A stretch of DNA of 33,161 nt from Acidobacteriota bacterium (GCA_020199995.1 JAIVJM010000251.1:1-33161), one strand, 5' to 3'. Counted from the stretch's first letter, positions 1-9,160 are shown. Notes: generated by a model not told the origin, from the letters alone. A program made the numbers and translations.

Positions 1-1
1 C

Positions 2-556
2 GGGGCGCTTGAAAGCGACGACGCGCTCGCCGCCGTGGACTTTCTAAATACCCTCAAGACCGCGCAGGGGAACCCGCTTGGCGGAGGCCCGGTCGGCATC
101 TACGGTGTCGAGATGGGGGCTTACGCCGCGATCCAGGCCGCTCGGCAAAACCCGAACGTGCGCGCGCTCGTGCTCGACTCCGTGCCCGACACGCCTGACG
201 AAGTGCTGCGCGCCGCCGTCAAGGCCCACACGGGTTTCGACAACGACTTTCTCGGGTTCATCGCCGGTATCGGGACGCGGCTCTACTTCTACGGTCACTT
301 CGCGAGTCGCGCGGCCTGCATCACAGCCGAGAACCTTGGCGACCGGCGCGTGCTCCTCCTCTCGGGAGCCGACGCGGGGCCGCTGCGCGCCTCCACTGAA
401 GCGCTGGCGAAATGTTTCCCCGCACACGCCCCCGCCGAGGCCCACACAGACCTCCCCCTGACCGGCATCACACTCGCCTCCGCCTCGCCCGAACAGGGTG
501 AACTCTACGACCGCCGCGTCATCGAATTCTTCGACCGCAAACTACGAGGAAATTAA
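2..556 (+). CDS. alpha/beta-hydrolase-like protein, C-terminal part (runs off the window start)
   Basis: The reading frame is open from the window edge, so this is only the C-terminal part of about 184 residues. The stretch AAVDFLNTL followed by VGIYGVEMGAYAA matches the helix, strand and nucleophile-elbow region of alpha/beta hydrolases of the dienelactone-hydrolase/prolyl-oligopeptidase sort. A strand ending in LVLDSVPD follows, as expected. The elbow reads G-V-E-M-G, with Glu where the family normally has the nucleophilic Ser. Near the C-terminus the usual Asp/His positions are not obvious. A catalytically inactive member is therefore possible. The gene ends at TAA just before a heptamer-type inverted repeat, tail to tail with the next gene. 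Substrate cannot be told; the family assignment is moderately secure. Confidence 0.6.
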   Translation, partial: GALESDDALAAVDFLNTLKTAQGNPLGGGPVGIYGVEMGAYAAIQAARQNPNVRALVLDSVPDTPDEVLRAAVKAHTGFDNDFLGFIAGIGTRLYFYGHFASRAACITAENLGDRRVLLLSGADAGPLRASTEALAKCFPAHAPAEAHTDLPLTGITLASASPEQGELYDRRVIEFFDRKLRGN

Positions 557-568
557 AAGAAGCGGCCT

Positions 569-632
569 GAGGCTGGAGACCGGAGACTGTTGAAGAACAA
601 TCGGTTTTCAACAGCCTGACAGTCTCCAGCCT
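569..632. repeat. heptamer-unit inverted repeat between convergent genes
   Basis: The left arm is built of 7-nt units GAGGCTG, GAGACCG and GAGACTG followed by TTGAAGA. The right arm, read on the other strand, gives GAGGCTG, GAGACTG and TTGAAAA. The two arms can fold back on each other. The right arm ends one base before the stop codon of the glycosyltransferase gene. There is no strong T-tract, so this is not a standard terminator, although it sits between convergent genes. Confidence 0.75.
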
Positions 633-2056
633 CTATCTCGTTTGGACGAAGACCAGTGCGGCGTCTCCATTGTCGCCGATCAAGGAGACTTCGACGCCCG
701 GCTCGTCCGTCAGTTGGTGGATGTGTTCCGCAGGCACGAGCACGAGGGCGCGCCCGCCTGCTGCGCGGACGGCTTCGACGGCCTCTCTCCCACCTTCAAA
801 TTTCACGGGCTCGCCCTGCTCATCGTACATGAGGCGGCCCGCCGCGTAGAATTCCGCCGTGCGCTCGACGGTGTGGAGTTGGAAGACCTTCAGATCACCG
901 AACCCACGCGCCGAAGCCTCCTCGATGAGAGGCCCCACCGATTCCGCGCGCGCGAACCCGCCGAACGCGCAAGCGGCGACGAGGGCGACGGTCAAAAGCG
1001 TCGCGCCCGCGATTGAGACGACGCACAGCTCTCGCCGCCGCGGACAGAAGAGGGCGACGACTCCGGCCACTCCGGCGGGCAGAAGCATCGCCGCCGCGCA
1101 GGCGATGCCGGCAGGGCTCAGGGCCGAAACGTCGCCCGCCCGCCGCAGCTCATAAAAAACGTAGAACAATCCCGCGCCGAAGAGTGCGAGGGCGAGCGCG
1201 CCCGTGAGCCGCATCGCCCTGTGCCCTTCACCGCCGCGCAGATACCTGAGCACGCGCTCGGCTGCGAGCAGCGCCGCGCCGGGGACGGCGGGCAGCACGT
1301 AGCCGGGCAGCTTCGAGCCGGAGAGCGAGAAGAACAGCACCGGCACGACGAGCCAAGCAAAGGCCAGCACGCGCAATTTGCTCGGAGCGTCCTCGGCGCG
1401 CCAGTTCAACTCTCGCAGGCTCGCCATGCCGCCCGCCAGAAACGCCGTCCATGGGAGCGCGAGCAGCGCCATGATCGGCACGTAAAAATAGAAGGGCTGC
1501 GGGTGGTGGTACTTGTTCGAGAGGTAGCGCGCGAAATGATGCTGCACGAAGAACTCGTCTACAAACGTGTGACCGTGCCGCGCAATCACCGGCGCGTACC
1601 ATACGGCAGCGACCACCCCGCAAATCAACGTCCCCGAAATTATTCCGAGCTTGAACGCCCCGCGCTCGAAGCCATGACGACGGCGCAGGTGATGCCGAAC
1701 GGGCGCATCCACTCGCCCGCCGAGAGTTCTGCCCTGCGCCCGACCCAGCCGATGAGCAGCAGCGTCAGCACGCCCGCGCAGGCCGAGCCGAGGCGCGCGG
1801 CGAACTCCGACACCCCAAACACCTGATAGCCCGCCATCATCAGCCAGTAGAGCAGCGCGGGCTTCTCGAACCACGTGTGCCCGGCCAGCGTCGGCGTCAC
1901 CCAGTCGCCGCGCGCGTTCATCTCGCGCGCGACCTGCGCGTAACGCGGCTCGTCCGGCCCGAGCAGCGGCGCGGAGCCGAGGCCGTAAAAATAGACGGCG
2001 GCGACGACCAGCAGCAGGACGAGCCAAGCGCGCTTGGCAAGGATGAAACGTTGCAA
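633..2056 (-). pseudogene. GT39/ArnT-type polytopic glycosyltransferase, internally deleted and frameshifted
   Basis: The start is TTG at 2056 with GGAG seven bases upstream. The N-terminal frame (about 138 residues) has a first membrane helix, then LGPDEPRYAQVAREM and FEKPALLYWL, which are the luminal Asp-Glu loop and the E-K-P motif of the PMT_2/GT39 family (lipid-linked sugar donor, transfer to lipid A or protein). The C-terminal frame (from about 1672 down to 633) carries the remaining helices, with FFVQHHFARYL, the SGSKLPGYVLPA segment and a periplasmic-type C-terminal domain. The two frames meet at about 1657-1675. The expected middle helices and the K-G-P-type loop (by family comparison, on the order of 80-100 residues) are absent. 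The sequence therefore shows a deletion plus a frame change, not a simple one-base slip. As written it would not give a working enzyme. Confidence 0.72.
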
Positions 2057-2068
2057 GTATAGTCTCCG

Positions 2069-2210
2069 AAAGCGGTCAGAAGTCGGCTTTCAGCTCTCAG
2101 CCAAATGCTTTATCAGGTCGGACGAGTATCATTCATCTCAGACTTACGTTCAACCGCGAGCGCCTTTGGCAATCTCAAGCCGGCGGCTGACCGCTGATTG
2201 CTGACCGCTT
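2069..2210. repeat. heptamer-unit inverted repeat in the divergent gap
   Basis: The left arm (2069-2103) contains units such as GCGGTCA, GCTTTCA and GCTCTCA. The right arm (2176-2210), read on the opposite strand, contains GCGGTCA, GCAATCA, GCGGTCA and GCCGCCG. Both share a 7-nt period and start with AAGCGGTCAG. A 72-nt non-repetitive loop separates them. The gap lies between the divergently transcribed glycosyltransferase and oxidoreductase genes, so promoters of both genes must lie in or near it. Confidence 0.7.
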
Positions 2211-2224
2211 ATGGAGGACATCTT

Positions 2225-3205
2225 TTGACGCTCCGCACCGCCTGTATCGGCGTCGGCCACCTCGGACGACAACACGCGCGCATCCACGCCTCGCTCGCCG
2301 CCGAAGGGAAATCGAGCTTCGTCGCCGTCTGCGACCTCGACGAGGCGGCGGCTCGCCACGTCGCCTCTGAGAGGGAGACCGACTGGACGAACGACTGGCG
2401 CTCGCTCGCGGGCCGCGTGGACGCCGTGAGCCTCGCCACTCCGACCGAGTCGCACGCCGAAATCGCGTGCGCGCTTTTGGAAGCCGGGGTGCACGTGCTG
2501 GTCGAGAAGCCCATCTCGCGCACGCTCGAAGAGGCCGACCTGATGATCTCGTCGGCGGAGCGCGGCGGTGCGATGCTTCAGGTCGGACACCTCGAACGCT
2601 TCAACCCCGCGCTCGTCGCGCTCAAGCCGCACGTCCGCAATCCCGTCTACTTCGAGATTCACAGGGTCGGCGAATTCACCGCGCGCTCGCTCGACATTGA
2701 TGTCGTGCTCGACCTCATGATTCACGATCTCGACATCGTGCTCTGGCTCGTCGGGCATGGCGTCGAGGTCATGGACGTGCGCGCCGTCGGCATCCCCGTT
2801 CTGACGAACCGCGTGGACGCAGCCAATGCGCGCATCGAATTCGCGACGGGCGCGGTGGCCAACATCACGGCCTCGCGCGTCGGGACCGAACGGATTCGCA
2901 AGATGCGCTTCTTCCAGCCGCACGACTACGTCGCCGTTGACTACGCGACCCGCCGCGCCTCGATCAGCAGCCTCGTGCCGCCGAACGCCTCCGGCTCCTG
3001 GCCCGGCGTTCAGGTCAATAACCTCGACATCGCCAATGTCGAGCCGCTGCGCGCCGAGATCGTATCCTTCCTCGATGCCGCGCGCGCGGGCGGCCCCGCC
3101 TCCGTCACGGGCGCTGAAGGACGACAGGCTCTCGCCCTCGCCCAGCGTGTCCTCGAAAGAATCCACGAGCACCCGATTGTTTCCGGGCTCGGCGCAGGGA
3201 GTTGA
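2225..3205 (+). CDS. Gfo/Idh/MocA family NAD(P)-dependent oxidoreductase
   Basis: I chose TTG at 2225 because GGAGG at 2213-2217 lies seven bases upstream. This gives 326 residues with the Rossmann motif G9-V-G-H-L-G14 near the N-terminus. The cofactor-domain motif VEKPIS follows near residues 92-97, with the sugar-domain helix LDLMIHDLDIVL in the middle, all typical of the family. The combination GVGHLGRQHARI, QVGHLERFNPA and LMIHDLDIVL closely resembles the subgroup encoded with lipid A genes, which includes GnnA-like UDP-GlcNAc 3-dehydrogenases. Lipid A or other nucleotide-sugar oxidation is therefore the best guess. No lpx gene or transaminase partner is visible here. The gene is intact and is followed after 14 nt by the serine hydrolase gene. 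Confidence 0.85.
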   Translation: MTLRTACIGVGHLGRQHARIHASLAAEGKSSFVAVCDLDEAAARHVASERETDWTNDWRSLAGRVDAVSLATPTESHAEIACALLEAGVHVLVEKPISRTLEEADLMISSAERGGAMLQVGHLERFNPALVALKPHVRNPVYFEIHRVGEFTARSLDIDVVLDLMIHDLDIVLWLVGHGVEVMDVRAVGIPVLTNRVDAANARIEFATGAVANITASRVGTERIRKMRFFQPHDYVAVDYATRRASISSLVPPNASGSWPGVQVNNLDIANVEPLRAEIVSFLDAARAGGPASVTGAEGRQALALAQRVLERIHEHPIVSGLGAGS

Positions 3206-3219
3206 GGCCGGAGATACAC

Positions 3220-4344
3220 ATGGGTCAAGCCAACCCGGCGATTTCCGCCATGCTCGCCGGACGTATCGAGGCGGGCGACTTCCCTTCGGCGGTCTACGTC
3301 GTGGCGGAACGCGGCGAGATCATCTTCGCCGACGCGCTGGGCGAAGCGGTGCGCGAGCCCGCGCAATATGCCGCAACGCTCGAAACCATCTACGACCTTG
3401 CCTCGCTCACCAAGCCGCTCGTCACGGGTCTGCTCTGCGCGCTCTTCGTCGAGCGCGGGCTCGTCGAACTCGACGGCGTACTGGCGGACTACCTGCCCGA
3501 GTTCGCGCGCGAAGACAAAAGCGGCCTCACGGTCAGACAACTCCTGACACACACTTCGGGGCTCCCCGCGTGGCGGCCTCTCTATCTTCTTTGCGGGGGC
3601 CAGAGGGAGAAGGCGCTGAGCGTCATCGCCGCTGAGAGGCTTGAGTACGCGACCGGCACGCGCGTCGTCTACAGCGACCTCGGATTCATCACGCTCGGAT
3701 TCCTCCTCCAACGTCTCGCGGGCATTACCCTCGCCGAACTCGCCCGCCTTGAAATCTTCGAGCCGCTCGGACTCACGCGCACCTTCTTCAACCCCGAGCG
3801 CGCGTGGCAGACCGAGGTCGCCGCCTGCGAGTCGGGGGGCAACGGGCACGAGCGCGGGATGTGCGCGGAAGAGTACGACACACCGCCGCCCTTCGGTGTC
3901 TGGCGCGAGCAGACGGTCTGGGGCGAAGTGCATGACGGCAACGCCCACTTCCTCGGCGGCGCGGCGGGACATGCCGGGCTCTTCTCGACCGCGTTCGAGA
4001 CGCTGCGTCTCGCCGCACAGTTCCACGCGGCAACGACGCGCCTGCTCAAAGCCGAGACCTGCCGTCTCTTTCGCACGAACCTCACTGAAGGGCTCGACGA
4101 AGCGCGCTCGCCGGCATGGCAACTGGCCGCGACGCCCGCCTCGACCGCCGGGCCGCGGCTCTCGCCGGACAGCTTCGGACATCTCGGCTTCACCGGCACG
4201 AGTTGCTGGAACGACCCCCACCACGAGCGCGTCTTGATTCTTCTGACCAACCGCACTCATGCGCGCCCGCTCCCCTTCGTCAATATCAACGGCGTGCGCC
4301 GGAGCTTTCACACGCTGGCGGTCGAGGCGCTCGAAGCGAGATGA
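3220..4344 (+). CDS. serine hydrolase, class C beta-lactamase fold
   Basis: ATG at 3220 is preferred over the in-frame TTG at 3202 because GGAG (3210-3213) lies six bases before it. The 374-residue protein shows the S-x-x-K catalytic motif (S62-L-T-K65), a Y-S-D triad near residue 151 in the YxN position, and H-L-G near 321 in the place of the KTG box. This pattern is found in penicillin-binding-protein-like esterases, D-aminopeptidases and class C beta-lactamase relatives. No signal peptide is visible, so a cytoplasmic esterase or peptidase is more likely than a secreted beta-lactamase. Its stop overlaps the start of the chrA-like gene (ATGA), which suggests translational coupling. Confidence 0.85.
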   Translation: MGQANPAISAMLAGRIEAGDFPSAVYVVAERGEIIFADALGEAVREPAQYAATLETIYDLASLTKPLVTGLLCALFVERGLVELDGVLADYLPEFAREDKSGLTVRQLLTHTSGLPAWRPLYLLCGGQREKALSVIAAERLEYATGTRVVYSDLGFITLGFLLQRLAGITLAELARLEIFEPLGLTRTFFNPERAWQTEVAACESGGNGHERGMCAEEYDTPPPFGVWREQTVWGEVHDGNAHFLGGAAGHAGLFSTAFETLRLAAQFHAATTRLLKAETCRLFRTNLTEGLDEARSPAWQLAATPASTAGPRLSPDSFGHLGFTGTSCWNDPHHERVLILLTNRTHARPLPFVNINGVRRSFHTLAVEALEAR

Positions 4345-5720
4345 AAGAGCCTGACGGAGCGTCCCGGCGAGTCTCTTTCGGCGAAGCATTCCGCTTCTGG
4401 CTGAAGCTCGGCTGGATTTCGTTCGGCGGCCCGGCGGGACAGATCGCCATCATGCACCGCGAGCTGGTCGAGCGCCGCCGCTGGCTGAGCGAAGAGCGTT
4501 TCCTCCACGCCTTGAACTACTGCATGCTCCTGCCCGGCCCCGAGGCGCAGCAGCTCGCCATCTACATCGGCTGGCTCATGCACCGTACTTGGGGCGGCAT
4601 CGTCGCCGGAACGTTCTTCGTCATCCCTTCGATCTTCATCCTGCTCGTGCTCTCGTATGTCTACGCCGCCTACGGCAACACCACTTTCGTCTCCGGACTG
4701 CTCGTCGGCTTCAAGCCGGTGGTCGTCGCCATCGTCGTCGAAGCGGTGCTCAAGATCGGCGGTCGTGCCCTCAAGCGGCGCGCGCACTTCCTCATCGCCG
4801 CCGCCGCCTTCGTCGGCATCTACTTCCTGCACGTCCCCTTCCCGCTCATCGTGCTCGCCGCCGGACTGCTCGGATTCGCCGGCGCGCGTTTGAGCCCCGA
4901 GACGTTCGCCGCCGCGCCGAAAGGTGAGAAGGAAAGCAAGGCGTCTTCACTAAATGAGGGCGCGTCGCAACCCGACGCGGAATCGCCGCCGCTCGTTATC
5001 GAAGACCACGCGCCTCCGCCATCGCACACGCTCCCGAACCGGGGCCGCGTCTTCCGCGTCCTCTCGGTCGGGGCCGTGCTCTGGATTCTGCCGTTCGCCT
5101 TGCTCGTCGCGGCGCGCGGGAGCGGCGGCATCCACGCGCAGGAGTATCTCTTCTTCACAAAGGCCGCGCTCGTCACTTTTGGAGGCGCTTACGCCGTGCT
5201 CGCCTACGTGACGCAGGCCGTCACCAGCGCTCCCTTCAACTGGCTCGCGCCCGCGCAGGCGGTGGACGGCCTCGCGCTCGCCGAGACGACGCCGGGGCCG
5301 CTCATCATGGTCTTGCAGTTCGTCGGCTTCATGGCCGCGTGGAATCACCACCCCGCAGAGATTGGCCAGACGGCGAGTGCCGTGCTCGGCGCGCTGCTCA
5401 CGACCTACGTGACGTTCCTCCCCTGCTTCATCTTCATCTTCGTCGGCGCGCCCTACATCGAGGTCGTGCGCGGCAACCGGAACCTGACGGGCGCGCTCTC
5501 GGGCGTCACGGCGGCGGTGGTCGGCGTGATTCTCAACCTCGCGCTTGTTTTCGGCGCGGCGGTCATCTGGCCGCGCGGGCTCTCGGGCGGAACCGACTGG
5601 TTCGCGGCGCTCCTCGGCGCTGCCGCCTTCTTCACACTCTACCGCCTCAAGCTCGAAGTGCAATGGGTCGTCCTCGCCGGGGGCTTGCTCGGCCTCGCCA
5701 GAGTCTTTCTGGTCGGTTGA
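4341..5720 (+). CDS. chrA: ChrA-type (CHR superfamily) chromate ion transporter, two CHR domains
   Basis: The start ATG at 4341 overlaps the preceding stop by four bases. The 459-residue membrane protein has two homologous halves. The first starts [16 protein letters not shown] and has [11 protein letters not shown]; the second, after a charged hydrophilic linker (about residues 195-235), has [12 protein letters not shown] and [19 protein letters not shown] and PGP motifs in each half are hallmarks of long-chain CHR transporters, which export chromate by proton exchange. Other anion substrates are known or suspected in the superfamily. No chromate-responsive regulator is visible, so the physiological substrate is open. 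The protein looks full length. Confidence 0.9.
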   Translation: MKEPDGASRRVSFGEAFRFWLKLGWISFGGPAGQIAIMHRELVERRRWLSEERFLHALNYCMLLPGPEAQQLAIYIGWLMHRTWGGIVAGTFFVIPSIFILLVLSYVYAAYGNTTFVSGLLVGFKPVVVAIVVEAVLKIGGRALKRRAHFLIAAAAFVGIYFLHVPFPLIVLAAGLLGFAGARLSPETFAAAPKGEKESKASSLNEGASQPDAESPPLVIEDHAPPPSHTLPNRGRVFRVLSVGAVLWILPFALLVAARGSGGIHAQEYLFFTKAALVTFGGAYAVLAYVTQAVTSAPFNWLAPAQAVDGLALAETTPGPLIMVLQFVGFMAAWNHHPAEIGQTASAVLGALLTTYVTFLPCFIFIFVGAPYIEVVRGNRNLTGALSGVTAAVVGVILNLALVFGAAVIWPRGLSGGTDWFAALLGAAAFFTLYRLKLEVQWVVLAGGLLGLARVFLVG

Positions 5721-5852
5721 ATTGCCTCCTCTGCTTTGAAAGACGAGCTCAATCATTACCTCCTTCTTTTTAACGGGTGAAAATGTTGTACTATACCTCC
5801 GGCGGACGACTCCCCTCTTTTGACTTGCCGCACGAACCTTTGACGTGAGCCG

Positions 5853-8144
5853 ATGCATTCCTCCCTGCACAGAATTGTTTTCGCGCCCTGTTTAGCCTGC
5901 GCCCTTCTCTGTTCTTCCTTCGCCCTCCGTGCGCAGGACGGCGCGCGCACGCGCCCCCGCCGCGTCAACAGTACGGCCCCGGAAACGACGCCGCCTGACG
6001 GGCAGCCCATGCCGGAAGCATTTCCCGCGTCCGCGCCCATCAACTCGGAGCCTACGATTCGCATCGGCCTCGCCACCGCCGCGCGCTCCGTCACGATCTC
6101 GACGACGGGGCGTCTGCTCCACATCGAAGGCGTCGGCGCGGAGTCGGGCCGGATCGAACTGGCACGCGTCCGCATCGAGCCGCGCTTTCTCCCGCCGCCG
6201 ACCGCCCCCGCCGTCGAGACGCCGGTTGAAGATGAATCAATCGCATGGGCAGACACGACCATACGGCCAACGCGCGGGGCAGGCCCTCCGAAGGGCGAAA
6301 TCAAGACCGAAAAATCTTCCGCGCGAATCTCGCCCGCGCCTCCGAACGCGAAGAGCGGCGTGCGGCTCTCCTCGCGCACGAATGCGGCGACGCGCGGCGC
6401 GGTGCTCTACGAGCAGGGCCAGACCATGCCGCTCGCGGACGTCCGCGCGCCCGTCGTTTTCGCCTCCGCAGACGAAACGCAGGACCCCGTCCGCTTCAAC
6501 GAGAAGCCCTATCGCGGGCGGCTCGAAGTCTTCGCCAACACGCGCGGCACGCTGACGGTCGTTAATGAACTCTCGCTCGAAGAGTATGTGCGCGGCGTCG
6601 TGCCGAACGAGCTTTCGCCGGGCGGCTTCCCGGCGCTCGAAGCCCTCAAGGCGCAGGCCGTCGCGGCGCGCACCTATGCACTCAGCAACCTCGGGCGCTA
6701 CCAAGCGGACGGCTTCGATCTCCTCCCGACGACGCGCTCGCAGGTCTACGGCGGGCGCTCGACCGAGCACCCCTTGACCGACCGTGCCGTGGCCGAGACG
6801 CGCGGGCGCGTGGCGACCTTCGACGGCAAGCCCATCAACGCGCTCTACACCTCGACCTGCGGCGGTCACACCGAAAACGGCGAGAACATCTTCGGCGGCG
6901 ACCCCGTGCCTTATCTCCGCGCTCACGAATGCGCTCTGGAGGACGGCGACGGATTCGACTCCGCATCCGTCCGCACCGCCCGCGAACTGCCCGACATCAA
7001 GTCCGCCGAGCACGCTTCGAGCGCGCGCGACGCGGCCCTGCTCGCCGCGCACGCTTTCAACCTGCCGTCGCGCCTCGGAGACGACTGGCTCGCCGACGCA
7101 ATTACCGTCGAAGAGGTGCGCGCGCTGCTCTCGAAGGTCGCGCAGCTCACGCGACAGAACACGGCTGCCTCCGCCATCTCCTCCGCGACGGGCGAGGCGA
7201 CGAGGGCTCCCGGTTTCTGCACCGCCTTCGCGCTCGCACTCGACGGCGAGAGCCGCGGCGGGGTGCTTTTGAATCGCGCGGACGTCGAATATTTCCTCTC
7301 CTTCCGCGACGCCGAGTCAGTCCCCGAAAAGAACCGCGCCGACGTCGCGGCATTCATGCGCGATGGACACCTCATGCTCTTCCCGGATGCGACGCTCCGC
7401 CCGCGGCTGCCTTTGACGCGCGCGCGCGCCCTTAAACTGGTCGCGCGCACGCTTGAATCGCGCGGGCTGTTTCGTCTCCAGAAAGGAACGACGCGCGCTG
7501 CTTCGACTGCGGGAGGGGACGGCACACTCAACGTCCGCGCCGCTTCCGGCAAGGGCACGGAACGCGGCCTCAAGGTCGCCGCCAATGCTTTCCTCTTCCG
7601 CTCCTTTGGTGAAACTCTGTTCCCTGTCCGCGAAATCAAGATCGTCGGCGGCGAGGCGTTGACTTTTCACACGGACGCCGACGGCGAGGTTGATTATCTC
7701 GAAGTCCGGCCCGCGCAGAACGGCGCGGCCTCCGACCATACCTCATCCTTCGCATTCTGGACTGAGACGCTCACGCCCGGCGAAATCCTCTCTCGGCTTT
7801 CGCGCTCGGTTTCAGGAGTCGGCGCGCTTCTCGACCTGCGCGTCCGGAAGCGCGGCCTGTCGGGACGCGTGCTCGATTTGGAAGTAATCGGGACCAACGG
7901 CACGGCTCATGTATTAGGCGGGAGAATCCGCTCGGCGCTGGGGTTACGCGAGCAGCTCTTCGTCATCGAACGCAGCTATGACGAGACGGGCCGCGTTACG
8001 AAGTTTATCCTGACGGGGCGCGGCTGGGGGCACGGCGTCGGGATGTGCCAGATTGGGGCTTACGGTCTGGCGCGCGCCGGCCTGACCTACGACAAGATTC
8101 TCAAGTCGTACTACGCGGGCATCAGTCTCACGAAACTTTACTGA
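5853..8144 (+). CDS. SpoIID/LytB-domain secreted protein
   Basis: ATG at 5853 opens a signal peptide (hydrophobic core FAPCLACALLCSSFAL, ending RAQ), so the 763-residue protein is exported. A Pro/Arg/Thr-rich linker follows. The SpoIID core begins near residue 240 with EEYVRGVVPNELSPG and KAQAVAARTYAL, then TSTCGGHTENGENIFGG. It ends with GRGWGHGVGMCQIGAYG near 721. A long insertion (about residues 370-690) separates the two parts. SpoIID of Bacillus is a lytic transglycosylase acting on peptidoglycan lacking stem peptides. In non-sporulating bacteria such proteins probably also act on cell wall. The gene precedes a small membrane ORF and miaA in the same direction. It appears intact. Confidence 0.85.
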   Translation: MHSSLHRIVFAPCLACALLCSSFALRAQDGARTRPRRVNSTAPETTPPDGQPMPEAFPASAPINSEPTIRIGLATAARSVTISTTGRLLHIEGVGAESGRIELARVRIEPRFLPPPTAPAVETPVEDESIAWADTTIRPTRGAGPPKGEIKTEKSSARISPAPPNAKSGVRLSSRTNAATRGAVLYEQGQTMPLADVRAPVVFASADETQDPVRFNEKPYRGRLEVFANTRGTLTVVNELSLEEYVRGVVPNELSPGGFPALEALKAQAVAARTYALSNLGRYQADGFDLLPTTRSQVYGGRSTEHPLTDRAVAETRGRVATFDGKPINALYTSTCGGHTENGENIFGGDPVPYLRAHECALEDGDGFDSASVRTARELPDIKSAEHASSARDAALLAAHAFNLPSRLGDDWLADAITVEEVRALLSKVAQLTRQNTAASAISSATGEATRAPGFCTAFALALDGESRGGVLLNRADVEYFLSFRDAESVPEKNRADVAAFMRDGHLMLFPDATLRPRLPLTRARALKLVARTLESRGLFRLQKGTTRAASTAGGDGTLNVRAASGKGTERGLKVAANAFLFRSFGETLFPVREIKIVGGEALTFHTDADGEVDYLEVRPAQNGAASDHTSSFAFWTETLTPGEILSRLSRSVSGVGALLDLRVRKRGLSGRVLDLEVIGTNGTAHVLGGRIRSALGLREQLFVIERSYDETGRVTKFILTGRGWGHGVGMCQIGAYGLARAGLTYDKILKSYYAGISLTKLY

Positions 8145-8157
8145 CGCCGATACGGTC

Positions 8158-8253
8158 ATGCGTTTCTCAAGGGCACAACTTCTCGGCGCGCTCGCGCTGC
8201 TGGCGCTCATCTGGGCGGTCGTCACCTACCGCCTGTTAATCCCTTCCCCGTGA
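8158..8253 (+). CDS. 31-residue single-pass membrane microprotein (candidate)
   Basis: ATG at 8158 opens a 31-codon frame that begins MRFSRAQLL and continues as one hydrophobic helix (about residues 8-28, rich in Leu, Ala, Ile and Val) with two positive charges before it. That is the layout of a single membrane helix with the N-terminus inside. Its TGA overlaps the GTG start of miaA as GTGA, the arrangement typical of coupled genes. It begins 13 bases after the SpoIID gene stop, without a clear Shine-Dalgarno. I do not recognise a family. It may be a real microprotein or a leader that couples translation into miaA. Confidence 0.5.
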   Translation: MRFSRAQLLGALALLALIWAVVTYRLLIPSP

Positions 8254-9088
8254 CTTCTCAGAATCAAACGAACAAGCCGATTATCGCCGTCGTCGGCCCC
8301 ACGGCCTCCGGCAAGAGCGAACTCGGGATCGCCCTCGCGCTCAGGCTCGTGGGCGAGATAATAAATTGCGACTCCGTGCAGGTCTACCGCGAGATAGAGA
8401 TCGCCACGGCCAAGATTCCACTGGCCGAGCGGCGGGGCGTGCCTCACCACCTGCTCGATTTCGTCCCGCAGGAGGTCAACTACACCGCGGGCCACTGGGC
8501 GCGCGACGCCCTCAAGACGATTGACGCTTACGACGCCGCCTCGTCAACCTCAGGGAGCGTCGCGGGGCTCTGCACCTCCACCGCGTCCTCCGACGCCTCG
8601 ACCCGCTGACCGCCGCGCTGATTCCGCCGCGCAACTGGTCGCGCGTCCAGCGCGCGCTCGAAGTCCGTTTGCAGACCGGCCTCCCCTTCTCCATGCAGCA
8701 ACACACGCGCCCCGCGCCGCCTCTCCACGCCCGACGACTCCGCGTCTTTGCCCTGAGCCCCCCGCGCGCGGAACTCTACGCACGCATCAACGCGCGGGCC
8801 GAGGCGCACTTCGGCGCGGGGCTGGTCGAGGAAGTGCGCGGACTGCTCGCGCGCGGCGTGCCCGGCTCCTCCAACGCCCTCGGCGCGCATGGATACCGCC
8901 GCGTCGTCGAGTACCTGCGCGGCGAGCGTTCGCTGGAAAGCGCCGTTGAGCAGACGAAGCTCGACGTGCGCCATTACGCCAAGCGGCAACTCACGTGGTT
9001 CCGGCGCGAGCCCGGCGTCGAGTGGGTCGAGGGCTTCGGCGACGACCCCTCGGTGCAGCAGGCGCTCGCCGCGCGTCTGCTGATTTGA
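8250..9088 (+). pseudogene. miaA: miaA, tRNA dimethylallyltransferase, with internal deletion and frame change
   Basis: MiaA adds dimethylallyl to A37 of tRNAs reading UNN codons. The GTG start at 8250 overlaps the microprotein stop. The first frame has the P-loop GPTASGKSE (residues 16-24), the CDSVQVYRE loop and GVPHHLLD, then runs to about GHWARDALKTI. From 8525 the downstream frame continues with LRRRLVNLRERRG, NWSRVQRALEVR, and a C-terminal part with ARGVPGSSNALGAHGYR and KRQLTWFRR to the normal end. The block that should lie between, including the highly conserved G-G-T-G-x-Y segment (about 30-35 residues by family comparison), is missing and the frame shifts at about 8520-8530. A TGA at 8522-8524 closes the second frame upstream. 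As written the enzyme is inactive. Confidence 0.82.
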
Positions 9089-9089
9089 A

Positions 9090-9126
9090 GCCGGCGCGTC
9101 GGCGACGGCCCGGCGTCCCCTTTTTT
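9090..9126 (+). terminator. rho-independent terminator after miaA
   Basis: Directly after the miaA stop, GCCGG pairs with CCGGC and an inner CGTC/GACG pair closes a GGC loop (stem 9090-9114). CCCC and six T residues follow. This is a normal intrinsic terminator layout. It would separate miaA transcription from hfq. Confidence 0.65.
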
Positions 9127-9129
9127 ATA

Positions 9130-9160
9130 AACTTTGAACCCTAAACTTTGTACTTTGTTC
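9130..9160. repeat. single-arm heptamer run upstream of hfq
   Basis: Four consecutive 7-nt units read AACTTTG, AACCCTA, AACTTTG and TACTTTG. No inverted partner arm is seen nearby. The run lies between the miaA terminator and hfq, and its last units supply TTG-type hexamers that could act as a -35 box. Confidence 0.55.

Noticed and set aside
5766-5794. Promoter of the SpoIID gene (TACTAT at 5789-5794)
   Set aside because: The -10 is fair but no convincing -35 at 16-18 bases is present, so I did not list it.
8250-9088. Programmed frameshift in miaA (or in GT39 and the glycosidase)
   Set aside because: A frameshift would join the frames but not restore the missing conserved residues, and no slippery heptamer with a downstream structure is evident.
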